Source: Bacillota bacterium (GTDB lineage: Bacteria > Bacillota > Clostridia > Christensenellales > CAG-314). Taken from it: a DNA stretch of 64,000 nt. Shown one piece after another: positions 27,373 through 37,121 of this stretch. How positions within the stretch are numbered: position 1 is the stretch's first letter; each line of letters starts with the position of its first letter. The translations under genes and the position numbers were made by a program. The notes beneath the pieces were generated by a model, which searched no databases, was not told the origin of the DNA, and was given only the letters and a program-made list of their open reading frames with translations. The stretch lies in contig JAEWZT010000002.1 in the NCBI GenBank assembly GCA_023458375.1, forward strand, positions 62,001 to 126,000, in the 5' to 3' direction.

Positions 27373-28233
27373 AGCTATATTATATGAAAAAGTCCCCTGC
27401 CCTTAGGACAAAGGCTCTGCTTTTGTTATAGAAAAGCATTAAAACCTTTTTAAACCGCCATGCAAACTTTTAACCAACTCCCCTGCGCCAAAAACACGGG
27501 TGTTTTCAATGTTTTCCCGCCTGTTTTTCTTTATAGGCAGCTTATGAAAAAAATCTTTTGTTTAAAATATCTAAAAGAGTAAATAGGGCGTATTTATCTT
27601 TTACCGCCAAAGCCGCGGAGGCTAAGCTGTCGGAAACCGCCATTGTCGTTTGATTTTAAAGTGTCAGCCGTTTTACAGAGTTAAAAAATTGCTGCCGCGC
27701 TTTTATTATATATTACAAGGCATTTTTAAAAAAGTAGACCCGATTATTTCCTCCTCAAAAGCGATTTACTATTCCTTTTGTGCCAAAACCGCCGCGCAAA
27801 GGGCAATGGGCGGCGGTAAAATAAGCAAATCAAAAAAAGCGCGGAAATATTATGCAAATACATTTTTTTGCAAAATATCTACGTTATTTGTCAAAACTTT
27901 TTAAAAATCCCTTTGGCGCGCATTCTTTTTTCTTTATGCGCCAAAAGCTTACGCAAAAAGCGCTCTTTGGCTAATCAGAAAGGGTTTTGTCTTATCGGGG
28001 CTTGTTTTGTCTTAATGCAAATAATGATATTTTATCGCGGTTTTCCTTTTTCTTTTCCAAGTTACGCCTTTTTCAAACAAATTCCGCCATTTCTTATCTT
28101 TCGGCATTTTCCGCCAAAAAACGCGCAAAACAAAAGCAAATTTTTAATGCAAATCTGCCCCGTTTTCCGTTTATAAAAAGCCGAGCGTAAATCCGCAATA
28201 CTATGGCTTGAATACTCAAAATTTTTTAAAATA
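27373..28233. other. Long gene-free region
   Basis: About 860 bases with no supported gene. Plus-strand frames at 27650-27904 and 27868-28176 have no ribosome site and their translations are compositionally biased, so they are regarded as accidental. The first part must hold the promoter of the minus-strand solute-binding gene. Confidence 0.45.
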
Positions 28234-28262
28234 TTTACAACGGGCGGGTTTTATAGTATAAT
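28234..28262 (+). promoter_or_regulatory. Promoter of the SLC45-like gene
   Basis: TTTACA (28234-28239), 17-base spacer, TATAAT (28257-28262). The predicted start near 28269 leaves a leader of roughly 28 bases containing GGAGGG. Confidence 0.75.
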
Positions 28263-28296
28263 TTTTCTAGTTCATATTTAAAACGGAGGGAACTGT

Positions 28297-30135
28297 ATGA
28301 AACTTAATTATAAACGGACCTTTTTCGTAGGGCTTGCCTTTTTTCTTATATGCGCTTTTTGGCAGGCATACGACACCTTAGTGGCGCTTACGCTTACTAA
28401 CAAATACGGTATGAGCCAGACGTGGTCGGGCGTAATTATGGCGCTAGACAACGTTTTGGCGCTGTTTTTGCTTCCTCTTTTCGGCGCGCTGTCAGACAGG
28501 GCAAAGGGAAGGCTCGCAAACCGTTTCGGCAAGCGCACGCCCTTTATTCTTATTGGCACGGTTATTGCCGTCGTATGTTTTTTAGGGCTTTCGGTAATGG
28601 ACGCCCAGCAAATCAAACTTGTGGAAAACTACAACGACCCTGCAACCGTTTCAAGCGTGCTATGGAATGAAAACCGCGAAATAGACAACCCCTACTACGG
28701 AGTAACAGATCCCGAAGTGGGCAAGTTCTTTAACACGGCGGAAAAAAAGGGAACGCTTCAAGACCTTTACAAAGGACCTATCGCATATCAAAGCATATAC
28801 TTAAACGCCCAGGGCGACTATTCTTCTTTGACGGCGGCAGAAATTTGGGATTATAACCCAAGCATAAAAAACCCCTACTACAATAAGACGTCTACCGTTG
28901 AGGGCGTTACGGTAAACACAACGCTTAAAGAGGGGACGGTAAGGCAGATTTTTAACAGCCAGGAAGATTTTGAAAAGGTATATACCGCTTCAACGCAGAC
29001 AGGCGACCTTTACAAAAACGTGCAGGCGGGGGTAAAAAGCAGGCTTTCATCCCTATACGCCGACTATGTCGTAAAGGTGCGCAACATTTACGCCCACCAA
29101 ATAACGGTGCAAAACCCCCAAAACTTAATAGGCTTTATCGTGATTTTGCTTTTCGTGCTGTTTGCTATGGCGACTTTCCGCTCCCCCGCGGTGGCTTTAA
29201 TGCCCGCCGTTACCATAAAGCCTTTGCGCAGTAAGGCAAACGGCATCATAAATATTATGGGCGTAGTAGGCGGTTCGTTGATTTTGGGGCTGGGTATGGT
29301 TTTGGGCACGGGCAAACCCGCCAACGCTTTAATGAATTATATACCCATAGTGTTAATTACGGCGACTATTATGATTGTTTCGCTTGCCGTGTTTATGCTT
29401 ACGGTAAGAGAGCCTAAACTTGTTGAGGAAATGGAGGCGGAAACCAAAAAATACGGGCTTGACAAGGAAAGCGACATGGTCACCGACCAAAAGGGGCACG
29501 CCCGCATGGGTAAAAAGCGCCTTACTTCCTTTATATTCCTTATGGCATCAATTTGCTTGTGGTTTTTCGGCTACAACGCCATTACAAGCAAATATTCCGT
29601 CTACGCAAGCCAGGTGCTGCTTGTAGACTACAACACCACTCTTTTGATTGCTCAAATCGCCGCTTTGATAGCCTTTTTGCCCGCGGGAATCGTCGCAAGC
29701 AAAATCGGCAGAAAAAAGACCATTATGGGCGGTATCGTAATGCTTACCGCCGCTTTTACGGTAGCAAGCTTTTTGGGTTCGGGCACTAACGTATGGCTGA
29801 TGAACGGTCTCTTTATACTCGCGGGCATAGGCTGGGCGTCTATAAACGTCAACAGCCTGCCTATGGTGGTGGAACTCGCAACGGGCGCGGACGTAGGCAA
29901 GTATACGGGGTTTTATTATACCGCGTCTATGTCTGCTCAAATTGTAACCCCCATTTTGTCGGGCGCTCTTATGGACGCGCTTAATTTGAAGATACTTTTC
30001 CCCTACGGCGCATTGTTTGTGGCGCTGTCCTTTATAACAATGATATTTGTCCACCACGGCGACAGCAAGCCGCAAGACAGCAAAGGGCTTGAAGCGCTTG
30101 CCGACGCGGAGGACAGAATAGAAAACCAAGCGTAA
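28297..30135 (+). CDS. SLC45-family MFS transporter with large external loop
   Basis: A 612-residue major-facilitator protein resembling the SLC45/GPH-like sugar transporters (bacterial members are about 450 residues). TM1 contains the family pattern FWQAYDTLVALTL and the TM2-3 loop reads GALSDRAKGRLANRFGKRTPF. The extra length is a soluble insert at about residues 108-270, after TM3, rich in Y, N and T with repeated NPYY units; by topology it should lie outside the membrane. Substrate is probably a saccharide or related solute (inference). GGAGGG just before the ATG fixes the start. Own promoter and terminator, so it is probably a single-gene unit. Confidence 0.82.
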   Translation: MKLNYKRTFFVGLAFFLICAFWQAYDTLVALTLTNKYGMSQTWSGVIMALDNVLALFLLPLFGALSDRAKGRLANRFGKRTPFILIGTVIAVVCFLGLSVMDAQQIKLVENYNDPATVSSVLWNENREIDNPYYGVTDPEVGKFFNTAEKKGTLQDLYKGPIAYQSIYLNAQGDYSSLTAAEIWDYNPSIKNPYYNKTSTVEGVTVNTTLKEGTVRQIFNSQEDFEKVYTASTQTGDLYKNVQAGVKSRLSSLYADYVVKVRNIYAHQITVQNPQNLIGFIVILLFVLFAMATFRSPAVALMPAVTIKPLRSKANGIINIMGVVGGSLILGLGMVLGTGKPANALMNYIPIVLITATIMIVSLAVFMLTVREPKLVEEMEAETKKYGLDKESDMVTDQKGHARMGKKRLTSFIFLMASICLWFFGYNAITSKYSVYASQVLLVDYNTTLLIAQIAALIAFLPAGIVASKIGRKKTIMGGIVMLTAAFTVASFLGSGTNVWLMNGLFILAGIGWASINVNSLPMVVELATGADVGKYTGFYYTASMSAQIVTPILSGALMDALNLKILFPYGALFVALSFITMIFVHHGDSKPQDSKGLEALADAEDRIENQA

Positions 30136-30202
30136 ACTAATTTCCTTAGCTTTTTAGACGGCGCAAGACGCTGTGTTCAAGGCAGGAATGCATTTTTCAA
30201 AA

Positions 30203-30250
30203 GGGGATAATAACGACAGCTAATGACGACGGTTATTTATCCCCTTTTTT
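30203..30250 (+). terminator. Terminator after SLC45-like gene
   Basis: GGGGATAA (30203-30210) pairs with TTATCCCC (30237-30244), extended inside by TAAC/GTTA, and is followed by TTTTTT. Confidence 0.85.
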
Positions 30251-30540
30251 CTGCCCGCTTTCCGTTTAGGCTCAACAAAAGCTGTAAAAAATCAAAAAAA
30301 CTTTTGCCGCAAAGAGGGGGTTAAAGAAGACAACTAGAAAATAAAATCCGCCCTTTAAAAACGGTTTTTTTCGTAAACAATTTTGGAGGACGCAAGAGTT
30401 AAATCTTAAAAAATATTCTGCGGCAGAATGACTTTTGAGTTAATGCTTGACTGAAAATCTCTAAAATCCGTCTATGAAAAAGCAAAAAGTTTCGGTTCAA
30501 AAATCTTAACGGTCTTAAAACAACAACGGCGCAACATTTT

Positions 30541-30573
30541 AAAACGCAACTCATTTAAAAACGCAACTCATTT
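30541..30573. repeat. Two-unit tandem repeat
   Basis: The unit AAAACGCAACTCATTT occurs twice head to tail (30541-30556 and 30558-30573). Short, in a gene-free stretch. Confidence 0.8.
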
Positions 30574-30635
30574 AAAAAGATATCAAGGCGCGAATAAAGC
30601 CGCACCTTTTCTTTTACCGCTTAATAAAGAAAAAG

Positions 30636-30694
30636 TTTAGTCCACTAAAAATAAATATTTTGCAAAAAAATAAATAAAAATTTAGTCCACTAAA
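30636..30694. promoter_or_regulatory. Pair of identical palindromes, candidate operator
   Basis: TTTAGTCCACTAAA occurs exactly at 30636-30649 and 30681-30694, 45 bases apart, each a 6-bp inverted repeat with a CC centre, in an AT-rich spacer 150-200 bases upstream of the c-di-GMP gene. Symmetry plus exact repetition suggest a dimeric regulator binding site. No other gene starts between here and 30843. Which protein binds is unknown. Confidence 0.5.
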
Positions 30695-30806
30695 TAAAGG
30701 AAGTTTTCATTAATTAAATAAACAAAAACGTTTTTGCCCCGCCCGCCGTAAAAAATGACTTTAAAGCTTTTATTTTCATTTTATTAGCGCATATCTTTTT
30801 GAAGTA

Positions 30807-30835
30807 TTGCTTTTTGCTCCGCTATTTGTTATAAT
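30807..30835 (+). promoter_or_regulatory. Promoter giving a leaderless transcript
   Basis: TTGCTT (30807-30812), 17-base spacer, TATAAT (30830-30835). The expected start, about 7 bases downstream, falls at the ATG at 30843; no ribosome site exists in the gap. Confidence 0.7.
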
Positions 30836-30842
30836 TTGACAA

Positions 30843-33800
30843 ATGAAAAAGAATCTTGCGATTAAAAGGTTTCTTTTGTTTACAATTGCGCTTATATTTG
30901 CGTTTAACGCGGTCTTTTGCTTTGCGCCCGCCGCCCTTGCCCTGCGGCTGACAAAAACCCCAAAGCAATATACCGTCTCTTGGTTTGATTTGCCCGGTTT
31001 TCAAGAAACGGATGGCAAGGGAAAACCCTACGGCTATATTTACGAATATCTTACAAAATTAGCTGAATACGGAAATTTTATTTTTAAATATATACACGCG
31101 GAAACGCAGGACGCCTACCCCGAAGAAATTAAAAACGAACAGGGCGACGTTATACATAATAAGGGCGATTTAATTTGCAACGGCGACGGCGTTTTAAGCC
31201 ACGCGGAATGTTACGATTTGGCTAAATACGGGTTTTTGGATATATTAACCTGCACTTTGCGCACCGAGCAAAGGGAAAAGGAACTGCTGTTTTCCAACAA
31301 CGACTGCGGCAAGGTTTATTACACTCTGTTTACCGATTTGCAAAGCGGCATAAAAAGCGTTGACGACTTATATTTAATTGAAAACCTTACGGTAGCTATG
31401 GTGGCATCCCCCGCCAACGAATATGATTTTGCAAACTACGCCGAAGCGGCGGGCTTAAATTATACCCTCTTGCGGTGCGAGGGAATGCAGGAAATATATG
31501 ACGCCGTTAAGCAGGGGCGCGCCCACGCCATAGTAAACACCGGGTATATTTCCTATAAACAATATAACATTTTGGCAAGGTTTTCCCCCAAGCCCATGTA
31601 TTTTTGGACGGCAAAAAACAACGGTCTTTTAATGTCGGAAATAAACTACGCGATGGACTCGTTGGCAATAGATAACCCGACCTTTACGACGGAACTATAC
31701 AACAAATATTTTCAGGTAGGGGTAATATCCATTTCGCAAGAGGAAGTCATAGCCGTTTTGTCCCTTGTGGCGGTAATGACGCTTTTGACTGTTTTAATAG
31801 TAATATCAAGGTCAACGCGCGAAAGAAACAGAATTATTTACCGCGACAGGCTTACGGGGGCGTATTCGCAGTTGGGCTTTGAGGTGGAGGCACGCCGCAA
31901 AATAAACAAACTGCAAAGCGTCAACTTTTTTGTAATTGACTTTGACATAGATAATTTTGAAATATTCAATAACGTAAACGGCTACGAAGAGGGGGATAAG
32001 CTGTTAATTGAGCTGGCAAATATTTCGTCGGTTTTCAATAACGAATACGCCGTAGTGGCGCGTTACGAAGCCGACCACTTTGTAAAGCTTGTGTGCGCGC
32101 CCTCCCTTGCCAAAGCGGAGGAAGTGCTTTTAGCGGAAAACCAAAGGCTTGTTGAGCTATACCCCGACTACCCCATAACCATTACATACGGCATATACGA
32201 AGTAAACGACAGATCTTTGCCCGTATCGGTGATGCGCGACCGCGCCTGCGTAGCCAAAAGAAGCGTAAAAAACGTAAGAAACCAAATATACGGCATATAC
32301 AAAGAAATGATGCACCAAAAGCAGATAGAAGAAAATCAGCTTCTGCGCTCCCTTGAAGAAGCTTTGGCTTCAAAGCGTTTCGTGCCTTTTTATCAGCCCA
32401 AGGTGGACACCAAAACGGAAAAGCCCGTAGGGCTTGAAGCTTTGGCGCGCTTAATAAAAGAAAACGGCGAGGTGATACCGCCCGCAGCCTTTATAGCTCC
32501 CCTTGAAAAAACGGGGCTTATTACCCAGCTTGACTTTTTAATTTACACTCAGGTATGCGACATGCTCAAAAAAGAGCGCGCGGAAGGGAAAAACCCCCTG
32601 CCCGTTTCGGTAAACTTTTCACGCTCTCACGTTTACGATGTAAAGTTTGTAAATAAACTCATAAAAATAGCCGCCGACAGAAATATCCCCTGCGATTTGC
32701 TTGAAATTGAGCTTACCGAAAGCATATTTATAGCCGACAGGGACGCCGTAGTTAAAGTTGTAAACAACTTGCACCACGCGGGATTTACCGTATCCATTGA
32801 CGACTTCGGCAGCGGATTTTCTTCATTGACAGTGTTAAAGGACGTATTCTTTGACGTGGTTAAGCTTGACAAACAGTTTTTAAGCTCCACTTCTTCAAAC
32901 GAAAGATGCCTGGCAATTGTAGAATCTTCCGTAACGCTTGCAAAGCAGTTGGGGCTTGTAACCATTGCCGAAGGGGTGGAAAGCAAAGAGCAGCTTGAAT
33001 TTTTGCGCACCACCGGCTGCGACAGGCTGCAAGGCTTTTTCTTCGCGCGCCCAATGCCCTACGACCAGCTTACGGCGTATCTTGAAGCCGTTTCAAACGC
33101 GCCCAAAACCAGCTTAAACTATAAAGAAATCATAGCTTCGGGCAAGCTGCCCCTTTTAAATTACGCAAAGGGAAGCGAAATAAAAGACAAACAGCGTTTT
33201 CAGGCGATGTTTGACTCAATGCCCTTAGGGCTTTCGGTATGGGGCTTTTCAAATAACAGGCTGTATGAAATCAACAAGGCGACGCTTGACATATTAGGCC
33301 GCACAAAAGAGGAAATAGAGTTTACCTACTGGGACGCTTTTGTGCACCAGGACGACAAAAAAGTGCTTGAAGATATGTATCGCCGTATTTTAAACGACGA
33401 AAACGAAAAGGTGTCGCGCCCTTTGCGCTTTTACCGCGCCGACGGAAAGCTTGCTTATATTTATTTCACCATAATGGCTTTCGGCTACAACGAAAAGGGA
33501 GAGAACTTGGGGCTTTGCATAATGCAGGACCAAACTTACTTTGTGCGGCAGGAAGAGCGCATACGCCTTTCGGAAGAACGCTTCCGCATGATTGAAAACA
33601 CTATTGACGAGGTCGTATTTGACATTGACGTAATAAATAATTGCATAACATTTTTGGTAAAGGGCGCTAAGCCCCGCAAAATTGACAACTATGTAAGCGA
33701 ACTTGAAGACAAAACCTATATCCACCCCGACGACTTAAAAAGATGGAAAGGGGCTTTACAAAAATGTATCAATACGTCGGGCGCTTGCACGGGTAAACTT

Positions 33801-34457
33801 GATTGCAGAAGCACGGTTTTCGGAAACGGTTATATTTGGTGCAGATATTTTTACACTTCAATCTGCGACGGCGAGGGCAAGGCGACGCAAATAGTGGGCA
33901 GAATTGAAGACATTAACGATGAAATGGCAAACCTTATAAAGCTTCGCAACGACGCTCAGTTTGACCCTCTTACAAAACTTTACAACAGGGACAATATGGC
34001 GTTTAAGGTTGAAAGCATAATGGTTACCTCGCCCCCCAATTCCTCTCACGCCTGCTTTATGATTGACGTGGACAATTTCCGTAACAGCAACGCGAAACAC
34101 GGGCACCTTATGTCAGACAGAATTTTAGTCAAGTTTGCCGAGATAATCAAAAGCGTTGTGAGCGAAAAAGACTTGGTTTCGCGCATAGGCGGCGACGAGT
34201 TTTTGGTATTTGTGCTTAACGCCACAAAAGAAAAAGCAAAGGAACTGGGGGAAAAAATTGTCGCGGCGTCTATAAAGTTTAACGTTAACGGCATAGGCGA
34301 AGTCAAGCAGGGGTGCAGTATCGGCGGGGCGTTGTTTTACGGACAAAACATTTCTTACAGCCAATTAGTTACCCAAGCCGACTCGGCAATGTATTACGCA
34401 AAGCAGCACGGCAAGTCGCAAGTCGTCTTTTACGACGAAATCAAAAAAGGGAAATAA
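30843..34457 (+). CDS. Sensor c-di-GMP protein: SBP-GGDEF*-EAL-PAS-PAS-GGDEF
   Basis: A 1204-residue membrane signalling protein. Order: signal segment (8-30); external periplasmic-binding-type sensor (about 38-270); transmembrane helix (about 303-322); a first GGDEF domain (about 335-490) whose active motif is degenerate (RYEADHF near 406); an EAL phosphodiesterase domain (about 505-750) with intact GLEALARL near 529 and ESIFIADRD and DDFGSGFSS motifs; two PAS/PAC modules (about 785-1030); and a C-terminal GGDEF with intact RIGGDEF near 1115. It could both make and break cyclic di-GMP, the balance being set by external ligand and PAS signals (inference). The promoter places the transcript start at its ATG. 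Confidence 0.88.
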   Translation: MKKNLAIKRFLLFTIALIFAFNAVFCFAPAALALRLTKTPKQYTVSWFDLPGFQETDGKGKPYGYIYEYLTKLAEYGNFIFKYIHAETQDAYPEEIKNEQGDVIHNKGDLICNGDGVLSHAECYDLAKYGFLDILTCTLRTEQREKELLFSNNDCGKVYYTLFTDLQSGIKSVDDLYLIENLTVAMVASPANEYDFANYAEAAGLNYTLLRCEGMQEIYDAVKQGRAHAIVNTGYISYKQYNILARFSPKPMYFWTAKNNGLLMSEINYAMDSLAIDNPTFTTELYNKYFQVGVISISQEEVIAVLSLVAVMTLLTVLIVISRSTRERNRIIYRDRLTGAYSQLGFEVEARRKINKLQSVNFFVIDFDIDNFEIFNNVNGYEEGDKLLIELANISSVFNNEYAVVARYEADHFVKLVCAPSLAKAEEVLLAENQRLVELYPDYPITITYGIYEVNDRSLPVSVMRDRACVAKRSVKNVRNQIYGIYKEMMHQKQIEENQLLRSLEEALASKRFVPFYQPKVDTKTEKPVGLEALARLIKENGEVIPPAAFIAPLEKTGLITQLDFLIYTQVCDMLKKERAEGKNPLPVSVNFSRSHVYDVKFVNKLIKIAADRNIPCDLLEIELTESIFIADRDAVVKVVNNLHHAGFTVSIDDFGSGFSSLTVLKDVFFDVVKLDKQFLSSTSSNERCLAIVESSVTLAKQLGLVTIAEGVESKEQLEFLRTTGCDRLQGFFFARPMPYDQLTAYLEAVSNAPKTSLNYKEIIASGKLPLLNYAKGSEIKDKQRFQAMFDSMPLGLSVWGFSNNRLYEINKATLDILGRTKEEIEFTYWDAFVHQDDKKVLEDMYRRILNDENEKVSRPLRFYRADGKLAYIYFTIMAFGYNEKGENLGLCIMQDQTYFVRQEERIRLSEERFRMIENTIDEVVFDIDVINNCITFLVKGAKPRKIDNYVSELEDKTYIHPDDLKRWKGALQKCINTSGACTGKLDCRSTVFGNGYIWCRYFYTSICDGEGKATQIVGRIEDINDEMANLIKLRNDAQFDPLTKLYNRDNMAFKVESIMVTSPPNSSHACFMIDVDNFRNSNAKHGHLMSDRILVKFAEIIKSVVSEKDLVSRIGGDEFLVFVLNATKEKAKELGEKIVAASIKFNVNGIGEVKQGCSIGGALFYGQNISYSQLVTQADSAMYYAKQHGKSQVVFYDEIKKGK

Positions 34458-34576
34458 AAATATCCGCAAACCCTTGCCCAAAGCATTTTACCCGCCCTCT
34501 TGACAAGCGTTTAAAACCTTTCCGTTTTTATTTTAAGTTCGGATTTTTAAAGTTAGCTTATAATACAAAAACCGCT

Positions 34577-34606
34577 CCCGCAAAAACTTTTGCGGGGGTT
34601 TTGTTT
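34577..34606 (+). terminator. Terminator after c-di-GMP gene
   Basis: CCCGCAAAA (34577-34585) pairs with TTTTGCGGG (34588-34596), followed by GGTTTTGTTTT. It lies 120 bases after the stop codon. The rest of 34458-34998 shows no gene. Confidence 0.8.
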
Positions 34607-34998
34607 TACTGCAAGAAATTTATCCCGTCCGCGCTTTTAAAATGGAATACGCAATTTTTTCGGCTTTGCCTTAGGGGTTAAGCAAAAGTCAAGGGGTTTG
34701 GCGTTTTGAACTTATTTTAAATATTTTTTTATTGAATCTGGCGGCAGCTGCCGTAAAAACTTTTATGCTTTAAAAAGCAGGAAAATATTTTTTATCTTTA
34801 AAAAAAGAGCGGGAAACGAAGTTTTCAACGCGGCGACAGGCTAAACGCTAATCGGTCAATACAAATTAAAATCGGCGCGGTTAGCTAATTACGCGCCTGC
34901 TTGCGGTTTCTTTTGCATTTTAAACAGTTTCTTGCTTTGTTTTTTTAAAAACAAAATTACGCTGTTTTTGACGGCGCTTAAATGTTTATATGCCTTAG

Positions 34999-35027
34999 TT
35001 GACAAAATAACGCTGTGAGAGTAAAAT
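34999..35027 (+). promoter_or_regulatory. Promoter of the ktrBA-type unit
   Basis: TTGACA (34999-35004), 17-base spacer, TAAAAT (35022-35027). The leader to the ATG at 35053 is about 19 bases and lacks a good ribosome site. Confidence 0.75.
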
Positions 35028-35052
35028 TACGGCTATTAAAAAGAAAAAAGTT

Positions 35053-36417
35053 ATGAAAGAGGGTTTGTTCAAGGGGTTTTTCCTCAAAATAAAAGAAAAA
35101 CTAAGCGGGTATCAAATAGCCGTCATACTTTATGTTTCCGTTATTTTACTGGGAAGTGCCTTGCTGTCTATCCCCGCGGCAAGCAAAAGCGGCGCGGCGC
35201 CCTCATATTTGGACTGCCTTTTTACTTCCGCTTCGGCGACCTGCGTAACGGGGCTTACGGTAGCGGACACCTTTTTGCAGTGGAGCCTTTTTGGTCAGAT
35301 TATCATTTTAACGCTTGTTCAGGCGGGCGGACTGGGCTTTATGACGGTAATGACCTTCATTTTGCTTTTGCTCAAAGGCAGGCTGTCCCTTTCGGAAACT
35401 TCGCTGTTTTTGCAGTCGGCGGGCGGAGGGGTATTAAGCAGCGGAAAAAAGCTTGTCAAAAATATAATTTTGTGGACTTTTGCATGCGAACTTTTGGGAA
35501 CGGCGCTGCTTTGCATACGTTTTTGCCAAGACTTCGGCGCCGAAGGAATATGGATTTCCCTTTTTACGGCGGTATCCGCCATTTGCAACGCGGGTTTTGA
35601 CCTAATGGGGCGCTTTGGGGAAAATTCCTCCCTTATTGTATACAGCTCCGATGCGCTGGTGCTTTTGACGGTAATATTTTTAATGTTTTTGGGAAGCGTG
35701 GGCTTTTTGGCGCTTTCCGACGCCGCCGCAAACAAAGGCAAATGGAAAAAATATTCACTTCAAACAAAAATAATTTTTTCCCTTTCCTTTGCGCTTATAA
35801 TTTTGGGCGCGGTTAGCTTTATGGCGCTGGAATGGAACGGCGTTTTAGAAGGCAAAAGCTTTGGCGAAAAGCTGCTTTGCAGTTTATTTTCTTCCGTTTC
35901 CCCGCGCACTGCTGGCTATTTTGTGGTTAAAACTTCCTCTTTAAGCGATGCGGCGCGCTTTTTAACTGTGGCTCTTATGTTTATAGGCGGCTCTCCCGGC
36001 GGCACGGCGGGGGGAATAAAGACCACGACTTTTTTGGTTCTTTTTCTGTCGGTTTTTTCTCAAATGAAAAGGCGCTCTTCCATTACCGTATGCAAAAGAA
36101 GGATAGACGGGGAGGCGCTGCCGCAAGCGGCGGCGGTAGCTTCGCTGTATTTGACTTTAATAACTTTGTGCACCGTAATAATTCTCGCCGTTGAAAAACT
36201 TCCCCTTTCCGACGCGCTTTTTGAAGTGGTGTCGGCGATAGGCACGGTGGGTTTAACTACGGGCATAACGCAAAGCCTTAGCGCGCTTTCAAAAATAATA
36301 CTGATGTTTTTAATGCTTGCGGGCAGAGTGGGCGTATTGTCCGTTGCGCTTGTGTTTTCCCGCAAAAAGGGGATAGCTCCCCTTGACCGCCCTACGGAAA
36401 AAATAACCGTAGGTTAA
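35053..36417 (+). CDS. ktrB: TrkH/KtrB-family potassium channel subunit
   Basis: A 454-residue membrane protein of the TrkH/TrkG/KtrB superfamily, which conducts K+ (with Na+ dependence in KtrB) when bound to a cytoplasmic RCK ring. The four pore loops are visible in order: CVTGLTV (about 63), ICNAGFDL (about 177), SPRTAGYF (about 287) and GTVGLTTG (about 397), each with the conserved filter glycine. The length fits the KtrB type. It is followed 16 bases later by the RCK subunit gene. AAAAGAAAAA precedes the ATG with no clear ribosome site. Confidence 0.93.
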   Translation: MKEGLFKGFFLKIKEKLSGYQIAVILYVSVILLGSALLSIPAASKSGAAPSYLDCLFTSASATCVTGLTVADTFLQWSLFGQIIILTLVQAGGLGFMTVMTFILLLLKGRLSLSETSLFLQSAGGGVLSSGKKLVKNIILWTFACELLGTALLCIRFCQDFGAEGIWISLFTAVSAICNAGFDLMGRFGENSSLIVYSSDALVLLTVIFLMFLGSVGFLALSDAAANKGKWKKYSLQTKIIFSLSFALIILGAVSFMALEWNGVLEGKSFGEKLLCSLFSSVSPRTAGYFVVKTSSLSDAARFLTVALMFIGGSPGGTAGGIKTTTFLVLFLSVFSQMKRRSSITVCKRRIDGEALPQAAAVASLYLTLITLCTVIILAVEKLPLSDALFEVVSAIGTVGLTTGITQSLSALSKIILMFLMLAGRVGVLSVALVFSRKKGIAPLDRPTEKITVG

Positions 36418-36433
36418 AAGGAGATAATTAAAA

Positions 36434-37087
36434 ATGAAATCTATGCTTGTAATAGGTATGGGCAAATACGGAACATATCTGGCCCAAAAGCTTCAAGACC
36501 TAAAAAACGACGTTTTGGTAATTGACAAAAACCAAAGGACGATAGAAGAACTTTCCTACCGTTTCCCCGACGCGCTTGTGGGCGACTGCACCAAAAAAGA
36601 AGTTTTGGAAAGCTTGGACGTAGAAAACTTTGACGTATGCTTTGTGGCTATTGACGAGGACTTTCAGTCTTCTTTGGAAATAGCTTCTTTGCTTAAAGAC
36701 ATGGGCGCAAAGCGCATAGTAAGCAAGGCGAGCAGGGAAACGCAGGAAAAGTTTTTAAAAATGACGGGCGCTACCGAAGTTGTTTACCCCGACAAGGATA
36801 TAGCGGAAAAAATGGCTACAAAATATTCTTCCGACGGAATATTCGACTACATTCCGCTGTCGGAAGAATACAGTATTTACGAGCTTGCCGTTAAAAACGC
36901 GTGGACGGGAAAAACCATAGAAGAACTTGACGTGCGCAAAAATTACGGCGTCAACATTTTGGCGGTGCGGCAAAAGGACGGCGAGATGGTGCTGCCCTCG
37001 CCCAAATACAGTTTTAACAAATACGACCACGTAGTGGTAATAGCGCACAAAAGCGAAATCGTTAAAATTGAAAACAAACTCAAATAA
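36434..37087 (+). CDS. ktrA: KtrA/TrkA-type potassium-uptake regulatory subunit
   Basis: A 217-residue cytoplasmic RCK protein. The N-terminal Rossmann domain (about 1-135) starts MLVIGMGKYGTYLAQKL, with a GxGxxG nucleotide loop and the acidic strand end VIDKN; the RCK_C ligand domain follows (about 140-217; SIYELAVKNAWTGKTIEEL). These proteins form an octameric ring that opens the channel subunit when ATP or another nucleotide binds. AAGGAG precedes the ATG, and the gene is 16 bases from the channel gene, so the two are an operon. Confidence 0.93.
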   Translation: MKSMLVIGMGKYGTYLAQKLQDLKNDVLVIDKNQRTIEELSYRFPDALVGDCTKKEVLESLDVENFDVCFVAIDEDFQSSLEIASLLKDMGAKRIVSKASRETQEKFLKMTGATEVVYPDKDIAEKMATKYSSDGIFDYIPLSEEYSIYELAVKNAWTGKTIEELDVRKNYGVNILAVRQKDGEMVLPSPKYSFNKYDHVVVIAHKSEIVKIENKLK

Positions 37088-37121
37088 GCATTCTTTTAAA
37101 GGCAAAAAGATGGGGTAATAA

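Noticed and set aside
27650..28176. Two overlapping plus-strand frames of 84 and 102 codons
   Set aside because: No ribosome site, biased composition rich in F, K and S, and no recognisable motif; likely chance frames in T-rich spacer DNA.
30541..30573. A short repeat array as a possible CRISPR
   Set aside because: Only two 16-base units without spacers, and no cas-like gene in the window.
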